A DNA stretch of 64,000 bases from Roseburia rectibacter (GTDB taxonomy: Bacteria; Bacillota; Clostridia; Lachnospirales; Lachnospiraceae): contig NZ_CP092473.1 of assembly GCF_014287515.2 (NCBI RefSeq), positions 2,941,001 to 3,005,000 of the forward strand, read 5' to 3'. Both the position numbers and the translations under genes were made by a program. The notes under the pieces were generated by a model. The model was not told the origin of the DNA, searched no databases, and saw only the letters and a list, made by a program, of their open reading frames with translations. This document shows, piece after piece, positions 1 through 8,202 of this stretch. Numbering within the stretch: position 1 is the first letter of the stretch; each line of letters begins with the position of its first letter.

Positions 1-569
1 CCTGTAAAATGAAAATCTGTACTCCATGCACTGTCTAAAGAAATGGACAGATTATGGGACAACCTTTTATTTCCACGCTCCAATAAAAGGTCTGCATTGG
101 ACTCCGTTTTTGCCTGCGGATCAGAATCCCTCACAAAAAAGCCTCTGTATTCTGCTTCCTCATTCATGGGACTGTCATTTGCAAGAATCAGGAAAATACC
201 GGAAGTCATATTATATTGGAGTTCATCTACCATGTCAGGAAATACTGTTTCTAAATACTGTTCCTGAATCTCTTTTGATTTCAGAAACTGCCCGACATCC
301 GCATGATTATCATCAAGTACCTGTGACAGATCACTGTTTAATTCATCACTTTTCTTATAAACAGAGCGCCACTTCTCCACCATATCATTTTCAAGAACCA
401 CCTGTCTGTTCTCTACAATATGGTTTACAACACGTATATTATTCTCCTCCAGATTCGACTTTATCCCGCTGAAAACCAATGTAAGGAACGGCACGATCCC
501 CTCAATCAGAACAATTCCCAGAATCGGTATCAAAAATATTTTTAATAAAGTCTTTTTCTTTTTCCCCAT
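1..569 (-). CDS. Membrane-anchored sensor protein, N-terminal part (cut by window edge)
   Basis: The minus strand is open from an ATG at 569 to base 1, so only about 189 N-terminal residues are present. They begin MGKKKKTLLKIFLIPILG, a basic start and one long hydrophobic segment (about residues 8-35). A predicted extracellular region rich in charged residues follows. This layout is typical of the input domain of a membrane histidine kinase or GGDEF/EAL protein, but the output domain lies outside the window. The gene starts 44 bp downstream of the solute-binding lipoprotein, so the two probably form an operon in which the binding protein and the sensor respond to the same ligand. The exact class is not determinable. 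Confidence 0.75.
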   Translation of the reverse strand, partial: MGKKKKTLLKIFLIPILGIVLIEGIVPFLTLVFSGIKSNLEENNIRVVNHIVENRQVVLENDMVEKWRSVYKKSDELNSDLSQVLDDNHADVGQFLKSKEIQEQYLETVFPDMVDELQYNMTSGIFLILANDSPMNEEAEYRGFFVRDSDPQAKTESNADLLLERGNKRLSHNLSISLDSAWSTDFHFT

Positions 570-613
570 GCAATCCTTACCTGTCCGTCTCATTTGCTCA
601 GTTTATTTCCACA

Positions 614-2077
614 CTATTTTGCTGCAGCAGAAAGAGAACTGCAAAAATCATTGTACCAGTTTTCAAATGCCTCATCTGAAAGATATGATTCTAATACTTC
701 ATCCCTTGAGGTTCCCTCTGCAATAGCTGCATCGATTGCAGTTTTATCCTCAACTGCCTTATCAGACAAATTATAGTCTAAGATTTTTCTCGCATCATAC
801 CCCTTTCTGAAACTTTTCGGTGTATAAAATTTCTTCTGATCAAAATTCTCTAAGATGTATTTCAGACAATCATAAGACTTTTCATTGATCTCTATATTAT
901 TATCTTTGATAACCTTATCTAATGTTTCAACTTTATTTGCCTCTTTTAAAACCGGAAGATATGCCGAAGCACAGCCAAAACGGAGATTCTGCTCTTTCTC
1001 TGTAATCCATTTTAAAAATACACAGGATGCATATTCATGTGCATCATCTGACTTTGTAACAGCCATTCCTGCCCCCTGCTGCACCATATAATTTTCTCCA
1101 TCCTGCATGATCGGCGCATCCTGAATAATGTAATCGATCGGATAACTCTCCTCTCCATTTTCTACATTATCCGGGAAATATACTGCCGAAGATGTAGCTC
1201 CGGTATATGCAAGAATATCTCCTGTTTTCACGTCATCTGAACGAAATTTTCCGTAAGATTCAAAATATCCCTTCACATATGGCACATAATAATCATCCCA
1301 CAGACGACGCATAGATTCTTTATCTGTATTTAATGTTACCTCTCCATTTTTTACTTCAAAGATTTCTTTTCCCATCTGTTTCATTCCGATAATGAAATAA
1401 TTAGACATGGAATCCCTGCCGTAAAATGCCTTTCCATCATCCGGAATATCCGGTGTCTTTGCATCTGTCCATTCATAATAGCGCTCAGCTACATCAACGA
1501 CTCCTTCAATCGTCTTTAATTCATCCAATGAAGATCCTGTCTCTGCTGCAAACGGCTCCCAGTCCGTTTTATTGATCATCATGATTTCTGTTGATTTTGC
1601 AACCGGCAAAAGATACAGTGCACCATCGTCCTGAAAATATCCTTCTTCAATATAAGAGTCCACATAAGAAGATAATTCATCTTCACTGAAATACTGTGTC
1701 AGATCAACTAATTTACCCTCCTGCTGTGCATAATACGCCGTATCAGCATAGGACGAAAAAATATCCGGCAGATCGTCTGCACCCACTTCTCCTTTGATCG
1801 CACTCTGAACCGCCTGTTCTAAATCATAAACAGAACCCTGGCTGTATTCTTCCACATAAATTCCTTTTTCTTTTCCTACCGTTGCATTAAATTCTTCCAC
1901 AAGCGTATCAAAAGTAGCCTGCTGTGCTCCGTTGTAATAATGCCAGACCGTAAGTGATACCGGATTGTCCGGATCTAACTTTACCTTTGCAGTCCCACTA
2001 TTCTGCGACGTTCCACATCCTGCAAAAAACGGCATGGACAATGTGATCATTAGTACTGCAACGCTCCATCTTTTCAT
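614..2077 (-). CDS. Extracellular solute-binding lipoprotein (family 1, sugar type)
   Basis: This 487-residue protein has a lipoprotein signal: MKRW, a hydrophobic core, then the lipobox FAGC. The mature part (VSLTVWHYYNGAQQATFDTLVEEFN onwards in short pieces) has the fold signature of ABC-type carbohydrate-binding proteins. It would be lipid-anchored outside the membrane. I chose the ATG at 2077 because AGAGGAAAG lies just upstream and the signal peptide starts there; a longer in-frame start at 2137 would put 20 charged residues before the signal. No permease genes are adjacent. The only near partner is the sensor at 1-569, so a sensing role is as likely as transport. Confidence 0.85.
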   Translation of the reverse strand: MKRWSVAVLMITLSMPFFAGCGTSQNSGTAKVKLDPDNPVSLTVWHYYNGAQQATFDTLVEEFNATVGKEKGIYVEEYSQGSVYDLEQAVQSAIKGEVGADDLPDIFSSYADTAYYAQQEGKLVDLTQYFSEDELSSYVDSYIEEGYFQDDGALYLLPVAKSTEIMMINKTDWEPFAAETGSSLDELKTIEGVVDVAERYYEWTDAKTPDIPDDGKAFYGRDSMSNYFIIGMKQMGKEIFEVKNGEVTLNTDKESMRRLWDDYYVPYVKGYFESYGKFRSDDVKTGDILAYTGATSSAVYFPDNVENGEESYPIDYIIQDAPIMQDGENYMVQQGAGMAVTKSDDAHEYASCVFLKWITEKEQNLRFGCASAYLPVLKEANKVETLDKVIKDNNIEINEKSYDCLKYILENFDQKKFYTPKSFRKGYDARKILDYNLSDKAVEDKTAIDAAIAEGTSRDEVLESYLSDEAFENWYNDFCSSLSAAAK

Positions 2078-2133
2078 AACTTTCCTCTTTTCTTTCGTAA
2101 AGGCTCCATCTGCCCCTTCATTCATTCTTTTCG

Positions 2134-2734
2134 TCATTCTGCAGATGATATTACATCCTGTTCCTGCAGCATCTCGTAGGATTCAGAACCCTTTTCCTGC
2201 TCTACCGTCGACATAAAATATACTTCATCCTTTTGAAAATGATCTATCCATACAGATATAACATCAATTGGCACTTCCTGTAAATTTTCAATCTGTGCAG
2301 AAACCCCATCACTGACATATTCATATGTATTTTTTAAAGTTTTTCCATCTGCCGATATTTCAAAAATATAGGTTCTGTCTGCTCGAAAATATGCATTAAT
2401 AACACCAAGCAGGTTCTGGATTGCTACATCCATATCCGGATCTGATGACAATTCTTTAACGCACTGATTTAACGTTGTAGATATAGGAAAGCATAGACAC
2501 AAAAATCTTTTTCCGGATATTTTTTCGGAACTGTACCAATAATGACAGATCGATAAGCATTGACACTACCGGAAACAGAAGAGAAATCACAAATCCTGTA
2601 TTCCTGTAATAAAAATTGTCTGCATCAAAATAACAATACAGAAAAGCATCGCTAAAAAGAAGTACCGCAGTAGACACTTGCATCAAAAGCAGCCACTTTC
2701 TCTTTTTCTTATCAAAATTATTACTTAAATACAT
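2134..2734 (-). pseudogene. Decayed membrane sensor with GAF-like domain
   Basis: Two overlapping frames on the minus strand together look like one broken gene. The first (2734 to about 2456) encodes an N-terminal membrane part with three hydrophobic stretches, ending IRKKIFVSMLSY. The second (2502 to 2134) encodes a GAF-like stretch: LNQCVKELSSDPDMDVAIQN, then ADRTYIFEISADGKTLKNTY. In intact relatives such a region is followed by GGDEF or EAL domains; here it stops after QEQDV. A frameshift near 2475, probable loss of transmembrane segments between the two parts and a missing C-terminus all point to a pseudogene. Confidence 0.65.
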
Positions 2735-2934
2735 ACATAATGCTGTGATCAGGCAAAAAAAGACAGCCGCAGAAAAACAATTCTACCTGCGTTGACTGAC
2801 TGTGAAACATTTTTCTTACTCCTTATCCTATTGTAAAAAGGAACAATGCACCTTCTTTCAAAGATACCCTGTTCCTATATTTTAGTATCCCATTAAAGGC
2901 TGTTATCCGGGTTCATTGTAACATACCTGATATT

Positions 2935-3432
2935 TCATAGCAATGCCAAACTACAGAGCAGCCAGTAAATAAGTCCCAGAACCCAGCTTGAAAAAATACC
3001 ATACAAAATAACAGGTCCTGCGATTGTAAATATCTTACAGCCGATTCCAAAAACCTGTCCCTCTTTCTGAAATTCAATCGCCGGTGCTGCAACACCATTT
3101 GCAAACCCTGTGATCGGCACAAGTGCTCCTGCTCCTCCCCAGTTCGCAAGTGACGGATACAGATTCAGTCCGGTTAAGATCACAGATAATAAGATCAACA
3201 GGATGCTGCACCAGCTCCCTGACATTTCTTTATCAAGTCCTAAATTTTTACAGGTATTTAAGATCAGTTGTCCGATGCAGCAGATAATCCCCCCCATCAC
3301 AAATGCTTTTGCCATATTCGCAGCAAGATTATGTTTGGGTGTTACTGATTCCACATACTCATTGTATGCCTGATCCCTTACCTTTTTATCTGCACCGGCT
3401 GATACTTTAGATAAGTTTTTCTGCTTCTCCAT
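2935..3432 (-). CDS. spoVAC: Stage V sporulation protein AC
   Basis: The 165-residue product matches SpoVAC in length and pattern: a charged N-terminus with YNEYVESVTPKHNLAANMAKAF, then several membrane helices with GGIICCIGQ and a glycine/alanine-rich WGGAGALVPITGFANG segment. SpoVAC forms part of the inner spore membrane channel that carries dipicolinic acid during spore formation and germination. It is alone here; spoVAD and spoVAE are not adjacent, while spoVAA and spoVAB lie about 17 kb away, so the spoVA set is split. GGGAGGG lies just ahead of the ATG. A sigma-G type promoter sits upstream. Confidence 0.9.
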   Translation of the reverse strand: MEKQKNLSKVSAGADKKVRDQAYNEYVESVTPKHNLAANMAKAFVMGGIICCIGQLILNTCKNLGLDKEMSGSWCSILLILLSVILTGLNLYPSLANWGGAGALVPITGFANGVAAPAIEFQKEGQVFGIGCKIFTIAGPVILYGIFSSWVLGLIYWLLCSLALL

Positions 3433-3471
3433 GTTTTTCCCTCCCGTAAAATAATCTGAATTTTACCGGAT

Positions 3472-3501
3472 TAGTATGACACGGTAGTCTGTTTTTTATG
3501 C
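3472..3501 (-). promoter_or_regulatory. Sigma-G (forespore) promoter of spoVAC
   Basis: On the minus strand GCATA is followed after exactly 18 bases by CATACTA, matching the known sigma-G pattern (GHATR, 18 bp, CATNHTA). It lies about 40 bp before the spoVAC start, which fits forespore expression. Confidence 0.7.
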
Positions 3502-3504
3502 GGA

Positions 3505-3663
3505 TCACGCACTTCTTTCCGCTAAAGGTAATGCATCCTCCGCCAGTAGGAACCATCTGCTCTTGGTCTTGATGATCTCCCGCTGAACATTTGTAACCTT
3601 CACAGGTACAAGCTCACTGATACCAAAATTAACCATATCATTTCTCATCCCTTCCATCTCCAT
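3505..3663 (-). CDS. Small hypothetical protein (52 aa)
   Basis: An unlisted short ORF encodes 52 residues beginning MEMEGMRNDMVNFGISEL and containing KTKSRWFLLAEDALPLAERS. A perfect GGAGGT precedes the ATG by two bases; downstream ATGs (fourth or later codons) are better spaced, so the true start may be a few codons in. It is the third ORF after two micro-peptides on the same strand and stops just before the spoVAC promoter. There is no signal peptide or cysteine. I do not recognise the family. Confidence 0.5.
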   Translation of the reverse strand: MEMEGMRNDMVNFGISELVPVKVTNVQREIIKTKSRWFLLAEDALPLAERSA

Positions 3664-3715
3664 TACCTCCTGTAATCGAAAAACAAACCACCAGTTTCAT
3701 CCAGCATTGAGAGAA

Positions 3716-3732
3716 ATAAGGCTATGCCTTAT
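3716..3732 (-). terminator. Short hairpin after micro-peptide gene
   Basis: A perfect 7-bp inverted repeat (ATAAGGC, 3-base loop, GCCTTAT) begins inside the stop codon of the 23-residue peptide. It is followed on the minus strand by a weak T-rich stretch, so it may be an attenuator between the peptides and the 52-residue ORF. Confidence 0.4.
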
Positions 3733-3800
3733 CCCTCAAAAATATCGGCAAAAATGTCGACAAGCACATGACCTAACACTCGGAAATCAAAATCCTCCAT
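3729..3800 (-). CDS. Micro-peptide B (23 aa), paralogue of peptide A
   Basis: This ORF starts after GGAGGTGATAAGTG and encodes MEDFDFRVLGHVLVDIFADI then FEG and a stop. It shares the pattern ME..F.V.G.V.VDI with the 25-residue peptide just upstream, both in sequence and in ribosome-site context, which argues that both are translated. The peptide is acidic and amphipathic with no cysteine, double-glycine leader or signal peptide. Function unknown; a signalling, leader or membrane-active peptide is possible. Confidence 0.55.
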   Translation of the reverse strand: MEDFDFRVLGHVLVDIFADIFEG

Positions 3801-3841
3801 CACTTATCACCTCCTCACAGTCAAAACATTCCTGGCAGCTG

Positions 3842-3919
3842 CTACTCATCAGCACTGGCAACAGCTTCAACCAGAATATCGACTACAGCGTAACCGATAA
3901 CCTTAAAAAGCTCTTCCAT
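3842..3919 (-). CDS. Micro-peptide A (25 aa)
   Basis: A 25-residue ORF begins MEELFKVIGYAVVDILVEAV and ends ASADE. GGGAGGTGATAGT precedes the ATG at good spacing, and a sigma-A promoter (TTGTTT, 17 bp, TATAAT) lies about 50 bp upstream. It is the first of three short ORFs transcribed away from the WYL regulator gene. The related peptide at 3729-3800 makes a chance ORF less likely. I do not recognise a family. Confidence 0.55.
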   Translation of the reverse strand: MEELFKVIGYAVVDILVEAVASADE

Positions 3920-3966
3920 ACTATCACCTCCCTGCGAATCTGTTCTTTTTCCCCTTGACTGAGTTT

Positions 3967-3995
3967 ATTATAACTCTTCATATGGCAATAAACAA
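3967..3995 (-). promoter_or_regulatory. Promoter of micro-peptide cluster
   Basis: On the minus strand TTGTTT (3990-3995) and TATAAT (3967-3972) are separated by 17 bases, a good sigma-A promoter about 50 bp upstream of peptide A. Confidence 0.6.
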
Positions 3996-4017
3996 CGGAA
4001 TCATTTCTTCATCAAAC

Positions 4018-4068
4018 TGTTACGAAATTAGCTTGTATAATTGTATTTTTTTCAAAAAAATGTTACGA
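4018..4068 (+). promoter_or_regulatory. Upstream region of the WYL gene with a direct repeat (candidate operator)
   Basis: TGTTACGA occurs twice, at 4018-4025 and 4061-4068, 43 bp apart (about four helical turns), with a TATAAT box between them at 4036-4041. This spacing suits binding by a dimeric ribbon-helix-helix regulator, and the neighbouring gene encodes one. The role is inferred only from position. Confidence 0.35.
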
Positions 4069-4115
4069 TGATAGGAACAATAAGAGTTTTTATATAAAAA
4101 GGGAGATGGTACTAT

Positions 4116-5177
4116 ATGGGATTTACTGCTATAAATGATGCGCAAAAAATAAGAATTTCTTTTAGCGATAAAGCTATATTTACGATAGAAGACGATATGA
4201 CTGTGTTTGGTGTTACATCCATGACAGCTTTCATCAATACCGTTATAACAAATTTCCATGATGAAGCAGCTTCATCCATATTTACCTATTTGGAAAAATA
4301 CCGCTCAAAACTTACCGGATGTCTGAAAGATTCCAAATCTGGCTTTCCTGAAATTGAACTCAATAAAGTCATCGATATACTTGTTGCCCAAAAGGAAACT
4401 GAGCTTAAATGCCACATCGAAAAATTCAAAAAAAATAAGGCTCACTCGAAACTGTATTATATTAATGATGAAAATGCAGATTTTTTATTCGGAGATGAAT
4501 GTATGGAAGCAGTTCCATATGGTGATCGTTCAGGGTTGTATATAAAATGCCTGATTGAAGAGTACGCATCTCTTCCATTTATAAAAAGAGAACAGATTTT
4601 TAGAAAAGATATTTATGACCAGATAAATATTGCATGTGAAAACAATTACATCTTAGATGTTATTGTTTCCATTAATGACACAAAACAGACTTTTTGTGTC
4701 TATCCTTATAAAATCGTTGCAGATCCAATGTCCACACAAGACTATCTGGTCTGCTATTCAAGAAAAAAAGAATACAGCGAAAAGAATAAAGTCATTGCTT
4801 CATTTTCCATGTCGAGAATTAATATCTCACGGCTTTCCAGAAGCCGCACTTTTCATCTGAACCAAAAAGAGATAAAGGACATTGAAGATAAACTGGCTAA
4901 ATATTCACCTGCCTATCTGCTTGGTGAAGGGGAAGAAATACATGTAAAACTAACCGAAAAAGGAACGCAGACTTTCTTAAAAAAACTTCACTCACGGCCT
5001 GTAAAAAATGAAGAAAAATCCACGGAATACGAGTATGTATTCGACTGTTCTGAACTCCAGGCATATAATTACTTCTTTTCCTTTGGAGCCGATGCCGAAA
5101 TTCTTTCTCCTCCATCCCTAAGACAAAAGTTCGCAGATTCCTATGCAGCGGCTTCAAAGCTCTATCAAGCAAAATAA
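4116..5177 (+). CDS. RHH-WYL domain transcriptional regulator next to CRISPR-Cas
   Basis: The 353-residue protein has an N-terminal segment (about residues 22-50, MTVFGVTSMTAFINTVITNF) that resembles a ribbon-helix-helix DNA-binding unit. A WYL-type domain follows (about 115-255) with FCVYPYKIVADPMSTQDYLV and IASFSMSRI. The C-terminal part resembles the WYL extension. WYL domains are ligand-sensing modules common beside CRISPR loci; RHH-WYL proteins are known partners of type VI-D systems. The gene converges with cas6, leaving 12 bp between stops and no visible terminator, so it may form antisense RNA with the cas operon. GGGAGATGG precedes the start. Regulation of the cas operon is inferred from proximity. 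Confidence 0.75.
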   Translation: MGFTAINDAQKIRISFSDKAIFTIEDDMTVFGVTSMTAFINTVITNFHDEAASSIFTYLEKYRSKLTGCLKDSKSGFPEIELNKVIDILVAQKETELKCHIEKFKKNKAHSKLYYINDENADFLFGDECMEAVPYGDRSGLYIKCLIEEYASLPFIKREQIFRKDIYDQINIACENNYILDVIVSINDTKQTFCVYPYKIVADPMSTQDYLVCYSRKKEYSEKNKVIASFSMSRINISRLSRSRTFHLNQKEIKDIEDKLAKYSPAYLLGEGEEIHVKLTEKGTQTFLKKLHSRPVKNEEKSTEYEYVFDCSELQAYNYFFSFGADAEILSPPSLRQKFADSYAAASKLYQAK

Positions 5178-5189
5178 CTGCTTTCTTAC

Positions 5190-5912
5190 TTACACAATCT
5201 CAAACATTCCAAACCCCTGGGAGTTTTTTGCTCCCAGCCCCGTCTGATACAAAAAATCCAGATATCTGCGTTCACCTGCTAAATTCAGCTGTACAAACCA
5301 TGCTGTCACATAGCTGTTCTGATATCTTGTGACGATCTTTCTGGTTTTTACTCCTTCATTTTTTGAAATGTCCAGTGGTTTATACGGCGCAATTCCATAA
5401 TATGCCTGATATTTACGATAAAAATTGTCATTGAGCCTGCCATAAAATTCTGCTTCATCCGGATCATAATAATATGTTTTTCCAGTAACAGGATCCGTTG
5501 CATAAACTGTTACCGGAGACTTCATCCGGATCACAAGTTCTGACTCTTCCACTGTATAATCAAATAGTTCCAGTTCCACATCACGATACAGTGTTTTTCC
5601 AAATGTGATCCCATAATAATGAAAACTGTCTGCCATGAGCCTTATCAATAGTGGCTCCGGGCTTCTTACCTCAAAAGATACCTGTGAATCAAAAATGATT
5701 TTCCGGGCTTTGATCTGATAGGAGCCATTTAACTGTCCAAACTGAAACATCTTATACTGACGACCACCTCTGTTGTACCCGCAATCATGAACAAAATCAC
5801 CAAAATCCGGCACAATAGAGATTGCCCGGTAAATAACCGACTGTAAAATATGATTATAATTGATCGGCAATACAAGTGGTCTGTCAAGCCGGATATGTAC
5901 TAATAACTGCAT
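5190..5912 (-). CDS. cas6: CRISPR pre-crRNA endoribonuclease Cas6
   Basis: The 240-residue protein has the features of Cas6: an N-terminal ferredoxin-like start (MQLLVHIRLDRPLVLPINYN), a central FHYYGITFGKTLYRD region, and a C-terminal glycine-rich loop GLGAKNSQGFGMFEI that binds the repeat RNA. It should cut the array transcript within the repeat to give crRNAs with a short 5-prime repeat tag. It is the last gene of the operon, two bases after the upstream RAMP gene, with AGGATAAT as ribosome site. The catalytic histidine typical of many Cas6 proteins cannot be assigned with certainty; H22 and H42 are candidates. Confidence 0.88.
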   Translation of the reverse strand: MQLLVHIRLDRPLVLPINYNHILQSVIYRAISIVPDFGDFVHDCGYNRGGRQYKMFQFGQLNGSYQIKARKIIFDSQVSFEVRSPEPLLIRLMADSFHYYGITFGKTLYRDVELELFDYTVEESELVIRMKSPVTVYATDPVTGKTYYYDPDEAEFYGRLNDNFYRKYQAYYGIAPYKPLDISKNEGVKTRKIVTRYQNSYVTAWFVQLNLAGERRYLDFLYQTGLGAKNSQGFGMFEIV

Positions 5913-5914
5913 AA

Positions 5915-7798
5915 TTATCCTATTCTGCCTGCTGGCCGTGTACCATACTTTCCGTTTCTTCCATTATTTTTATAACTATTCTTTTTCACTGGTTTGTCAT
6001 TATACGGCAGCGAAAAATCCTGGTCGAGAATCTGTGGTAATGCTTCACTTATTTTCATACTCTCACGATTTCTTGCCATTCCACCTGTTACCGATGTATG
6101 GTTATTCGTAAACCATTTATACCCTTCATCTAACAGCTTACCTTTTTGTTCATTTTCTTTCGGATAAGTGATCTCCACATCAGCAGGAACAGTTTTTAAT
6201 CCTGCGATCTTATAAAACTCTTTTTTTACCGTATTGCTGAAGCCAACACTTTCATATGTAATATCATCAAACTGGTCTGCTTCATCCAGTATATATTTTA
6301 TTTTTCCGTCATCCACTGTTATCCTGCGCTCTGTCACTCTGTCAACGGAACACATAATGCTTCCCATTCCAAGCGGCTTTGCTCCACCAAGTTTCAGCCC
6401 AAGTCCCTCCGTACCACTGTTTAAGATCCAGATCAGCTGATCTAACTGCTTCTGCGAGATTGATTCAAAATATAGTTTTCCTGAAAATTCAATTCCCTCT
6501 TTTACCATCCGCACCGTTTTATTCAGATTTACAGGCACTATATTTTTTGGCAGATTGACCTTCTGGTGATGCCAGTAAAACTTACGTCCCCGCAGTTCAC
6601 CCGGATAAACGTTAAGCTTCTGATCTGCATAGTAATAATCGTATGTCCAGAATTGTGCCCCTGCTGGTCTTTTCAGATAAAAATCTACATTTCCAAGCTT
6701 AGGCTCTCCTAAATTCTGCAAAGTGATCCGGGAATTGAGATAGTATTCTTTCACATCCAATTTTTCTCTGACATACATATCTGAAAATCTCACTTTAGAA
6801 CCCTTGCAATTTTCATTATTTTTTCTCACATATCCGAAAAGATCACATGCAGGACATACCTCTTCCTTACATGGTGAAAACGAACCTGCAAGTGTCTCAA
6901 TGTTATGATCTGATATTTCCTTGGAAAATACTGCAGGAGCTAAATACAGAATTCCATTCCCCAGTTTTGAATAGCAGACAGGAAAATACCCTTCTCCTTT
7001 TTCCTTCAAAAAAAGCTGCAGATCCTGCTTGTATTCCTGATATGCCTTCTCATTCAAAGAAGATACATTTGGCTGCGACAGATATGACTCTATCACTGGA
7101 AGCAGTTTTCTTTCGATCACATCCTTCGATAACGATCTTTCTTCCGGACTCTGTGCGTTTTTACCGGCAAAAATATGATACCGCTTCTTTCTGCAGCCCA
7201 TTCCCCATTTGATCAGACAGCCGCTGCCGTTAAAATCTCCGTCCTTTGAAAAGCTGTAATATTTTATCAATCCACCCGGTCTTATCCTATTAAAATATAC
7301 TATCGTTCCATTACTGTATCTTTCAGACACGTCTTCTTTTTCTCCACAAGCCATTTCGATACGATAAGAATCTGCATTTAATAGTTCAAGTTTTCCATTG
7401 ATCGTACGGTGGATCAAAGCAGGCTTAAACTGTCCCATCGTTCTTTTTACCGGATACGCATCTACATTTAATATTCCCATACAAGAATCCGTCAATGTCT
7501 CATATACCTGCCTTACAACACCGCGGATCTCACTTCCCGGTATTACCGGAACATGGTACTCGTTATCATATGTGCGATCTGTCTCAAGCTCCGTATAAGA
7601 AAAGAAGTCATAAGATTTATGATCCTTTACCTCGGATTCCTTAAAAGCGTGATCCGAACTTGAATTTGGAATAAACAATGGTGTTTTGGTTGTAACCGTA
7701 TATTCTATCACGCCAGTATGGATGTCCGTATCTTCATATGCTTTCGCTTTTTCCTTTGGAAAACGGATAAAATTATATGGATTTACAAATCCCCTCAT
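5915..7798 (-). CDS. Type III-D RAMP protein, TIGR03986 family (Cas7-like)
   Basis: The 627-residue protein starts MRGFVNPYNFIRFP, the hallmark opening of the TIGR03986 CRISPR RAMP family that belongs to type III-D effector complexes. Further signs are PVIPGSEIRGVVRQVYE (RAMP helix after a Gly loop), the cysteine pair in CKEEVCPACDLFGYV (a likely zinc site with a third cysteine nearby), and a late glycine-rich LGLKLGGAKPLGMGS loop. The basic C-terminal tail (KPVKKNSYKNNGRNGKYG) may contact RNA. It begins two bases after csx19, with AGGTGA before the ATG. It is expected to form part of the crRNA backbone. Confidence 0.85.
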   Translation of the reverse strand: MRGFVNPYNFIRFPKEKAKAYEDTDIHTGVIEYTVTTKTPLFIPNSSSDHAFKESEVKDHKSYDFFSYTELETDRTYDNEYHVPVIPGSEIRGVVRQVYETLTDSCMGILNVDAYPVKRTMGQFKPALIHRTINGKLELLNADSYRIEMACGEKEDVSERYSNGTIVYFNRIRPGGLIKYYSFSKDGDFNGSGCLIKWGMGCRKKRYHIFAGKNAQSPEERSLSKDVIERKLLPVIESYLSQPNVSSLNEKAYQEYKQDLQLFLKEKGEGYFPVCYSKLGNGILYLAPAVFSKEISDHNIETLAGSFSPCKEEVCPACDLFGYVRKNNENCKGSKVRFSDMYVREKLDVKEYYLNSRITLQNLGEPKLGNVDFYLKRPAGAQFWTYDYYYADQKLNVYPGELRGRKFYWHHQKVNLPKNIVPVNLNKTVRMVKEGIEFSGKLYFESISQKQLDQLIWILNSGTEGLGLKLGGAKPLGMGSIMCSVDRVTERRITVDDGKIKYILDEADQFDDITYESVGFSNTVKKEFYKIAGLKTVPADVEITYPKENEQKGKLLDEGYKWFTNNHTSVTGGMARNRESMKISEALPQILDQDFSLPYNDKPVKKNSYKNNGRNGKYGTRPAGRIG

Positions 7799-7800
7799 AC

Positions 7801-8202
7801 TTATCTCACCTCTTTCAGCCTATAATTATTTATAGTCATAAGATCGTTTTCATCATAAGATATATAATTTACAATCTCCACATAATCCTTACTCTCATCC
7901 GGTGATTCCTGCCCCTTTGTAAGCGTGATTATTTTTCCCTCTGTGTATGTATCCGAATGAACATTTTTTTCATCCCGGTCACAATAACTGATGATTTTAT
8001 CATCCACACACAATTCGATATCTCCGCGCGCTGATCTGATAAACCGGTATTCTTTGTACTCATCAAACAAATGCAGTTCTAAGAGTCCCTTTTGCATCTC
8101 TTCTGCAGATGGAAGACGGTCGCGGTCATATGGTTCATAAACAACCCGCCCTGTATAAAGAGCATACATTATCCCATGCTCCGGTGCTTTTGCTAAATTC
8201 AT
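7801..8202 (-). CDS. csx19: Type III-D accessory protein Csx19
   Basis: The 133-residue protein sits between the double Cas7 gene and the TIGR03986 RAMP gene, the usual place of Csx19 in type III-D loci. Its pattern fits: MYALYTGRVVYEPYD near the start, LLELHLFDEYKEYRFIRS in the middle and a final VEIVNYISYDENDL...NNYRLKEV. Csx19 is thought to be a small structural subunit of the III-D effector. The ATG overlaps the upstream stop as ATGA and is served by GGAGGT. The assignment rests on context plus weak sequence resemblance. Confidence 0.72.
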   Translation of the reverse strand: MNLAKAPEHGIMYALYTGRVVYEPYDRDRLPSAEEMQKGLLELHLFDEYKEYRFIRSARGDIELCVDDKIISYCDRDEKNVHSDTYTEGKIITLTKGQESPDESKDYVEIVNYISYDENDLMTINNYRLKEVR

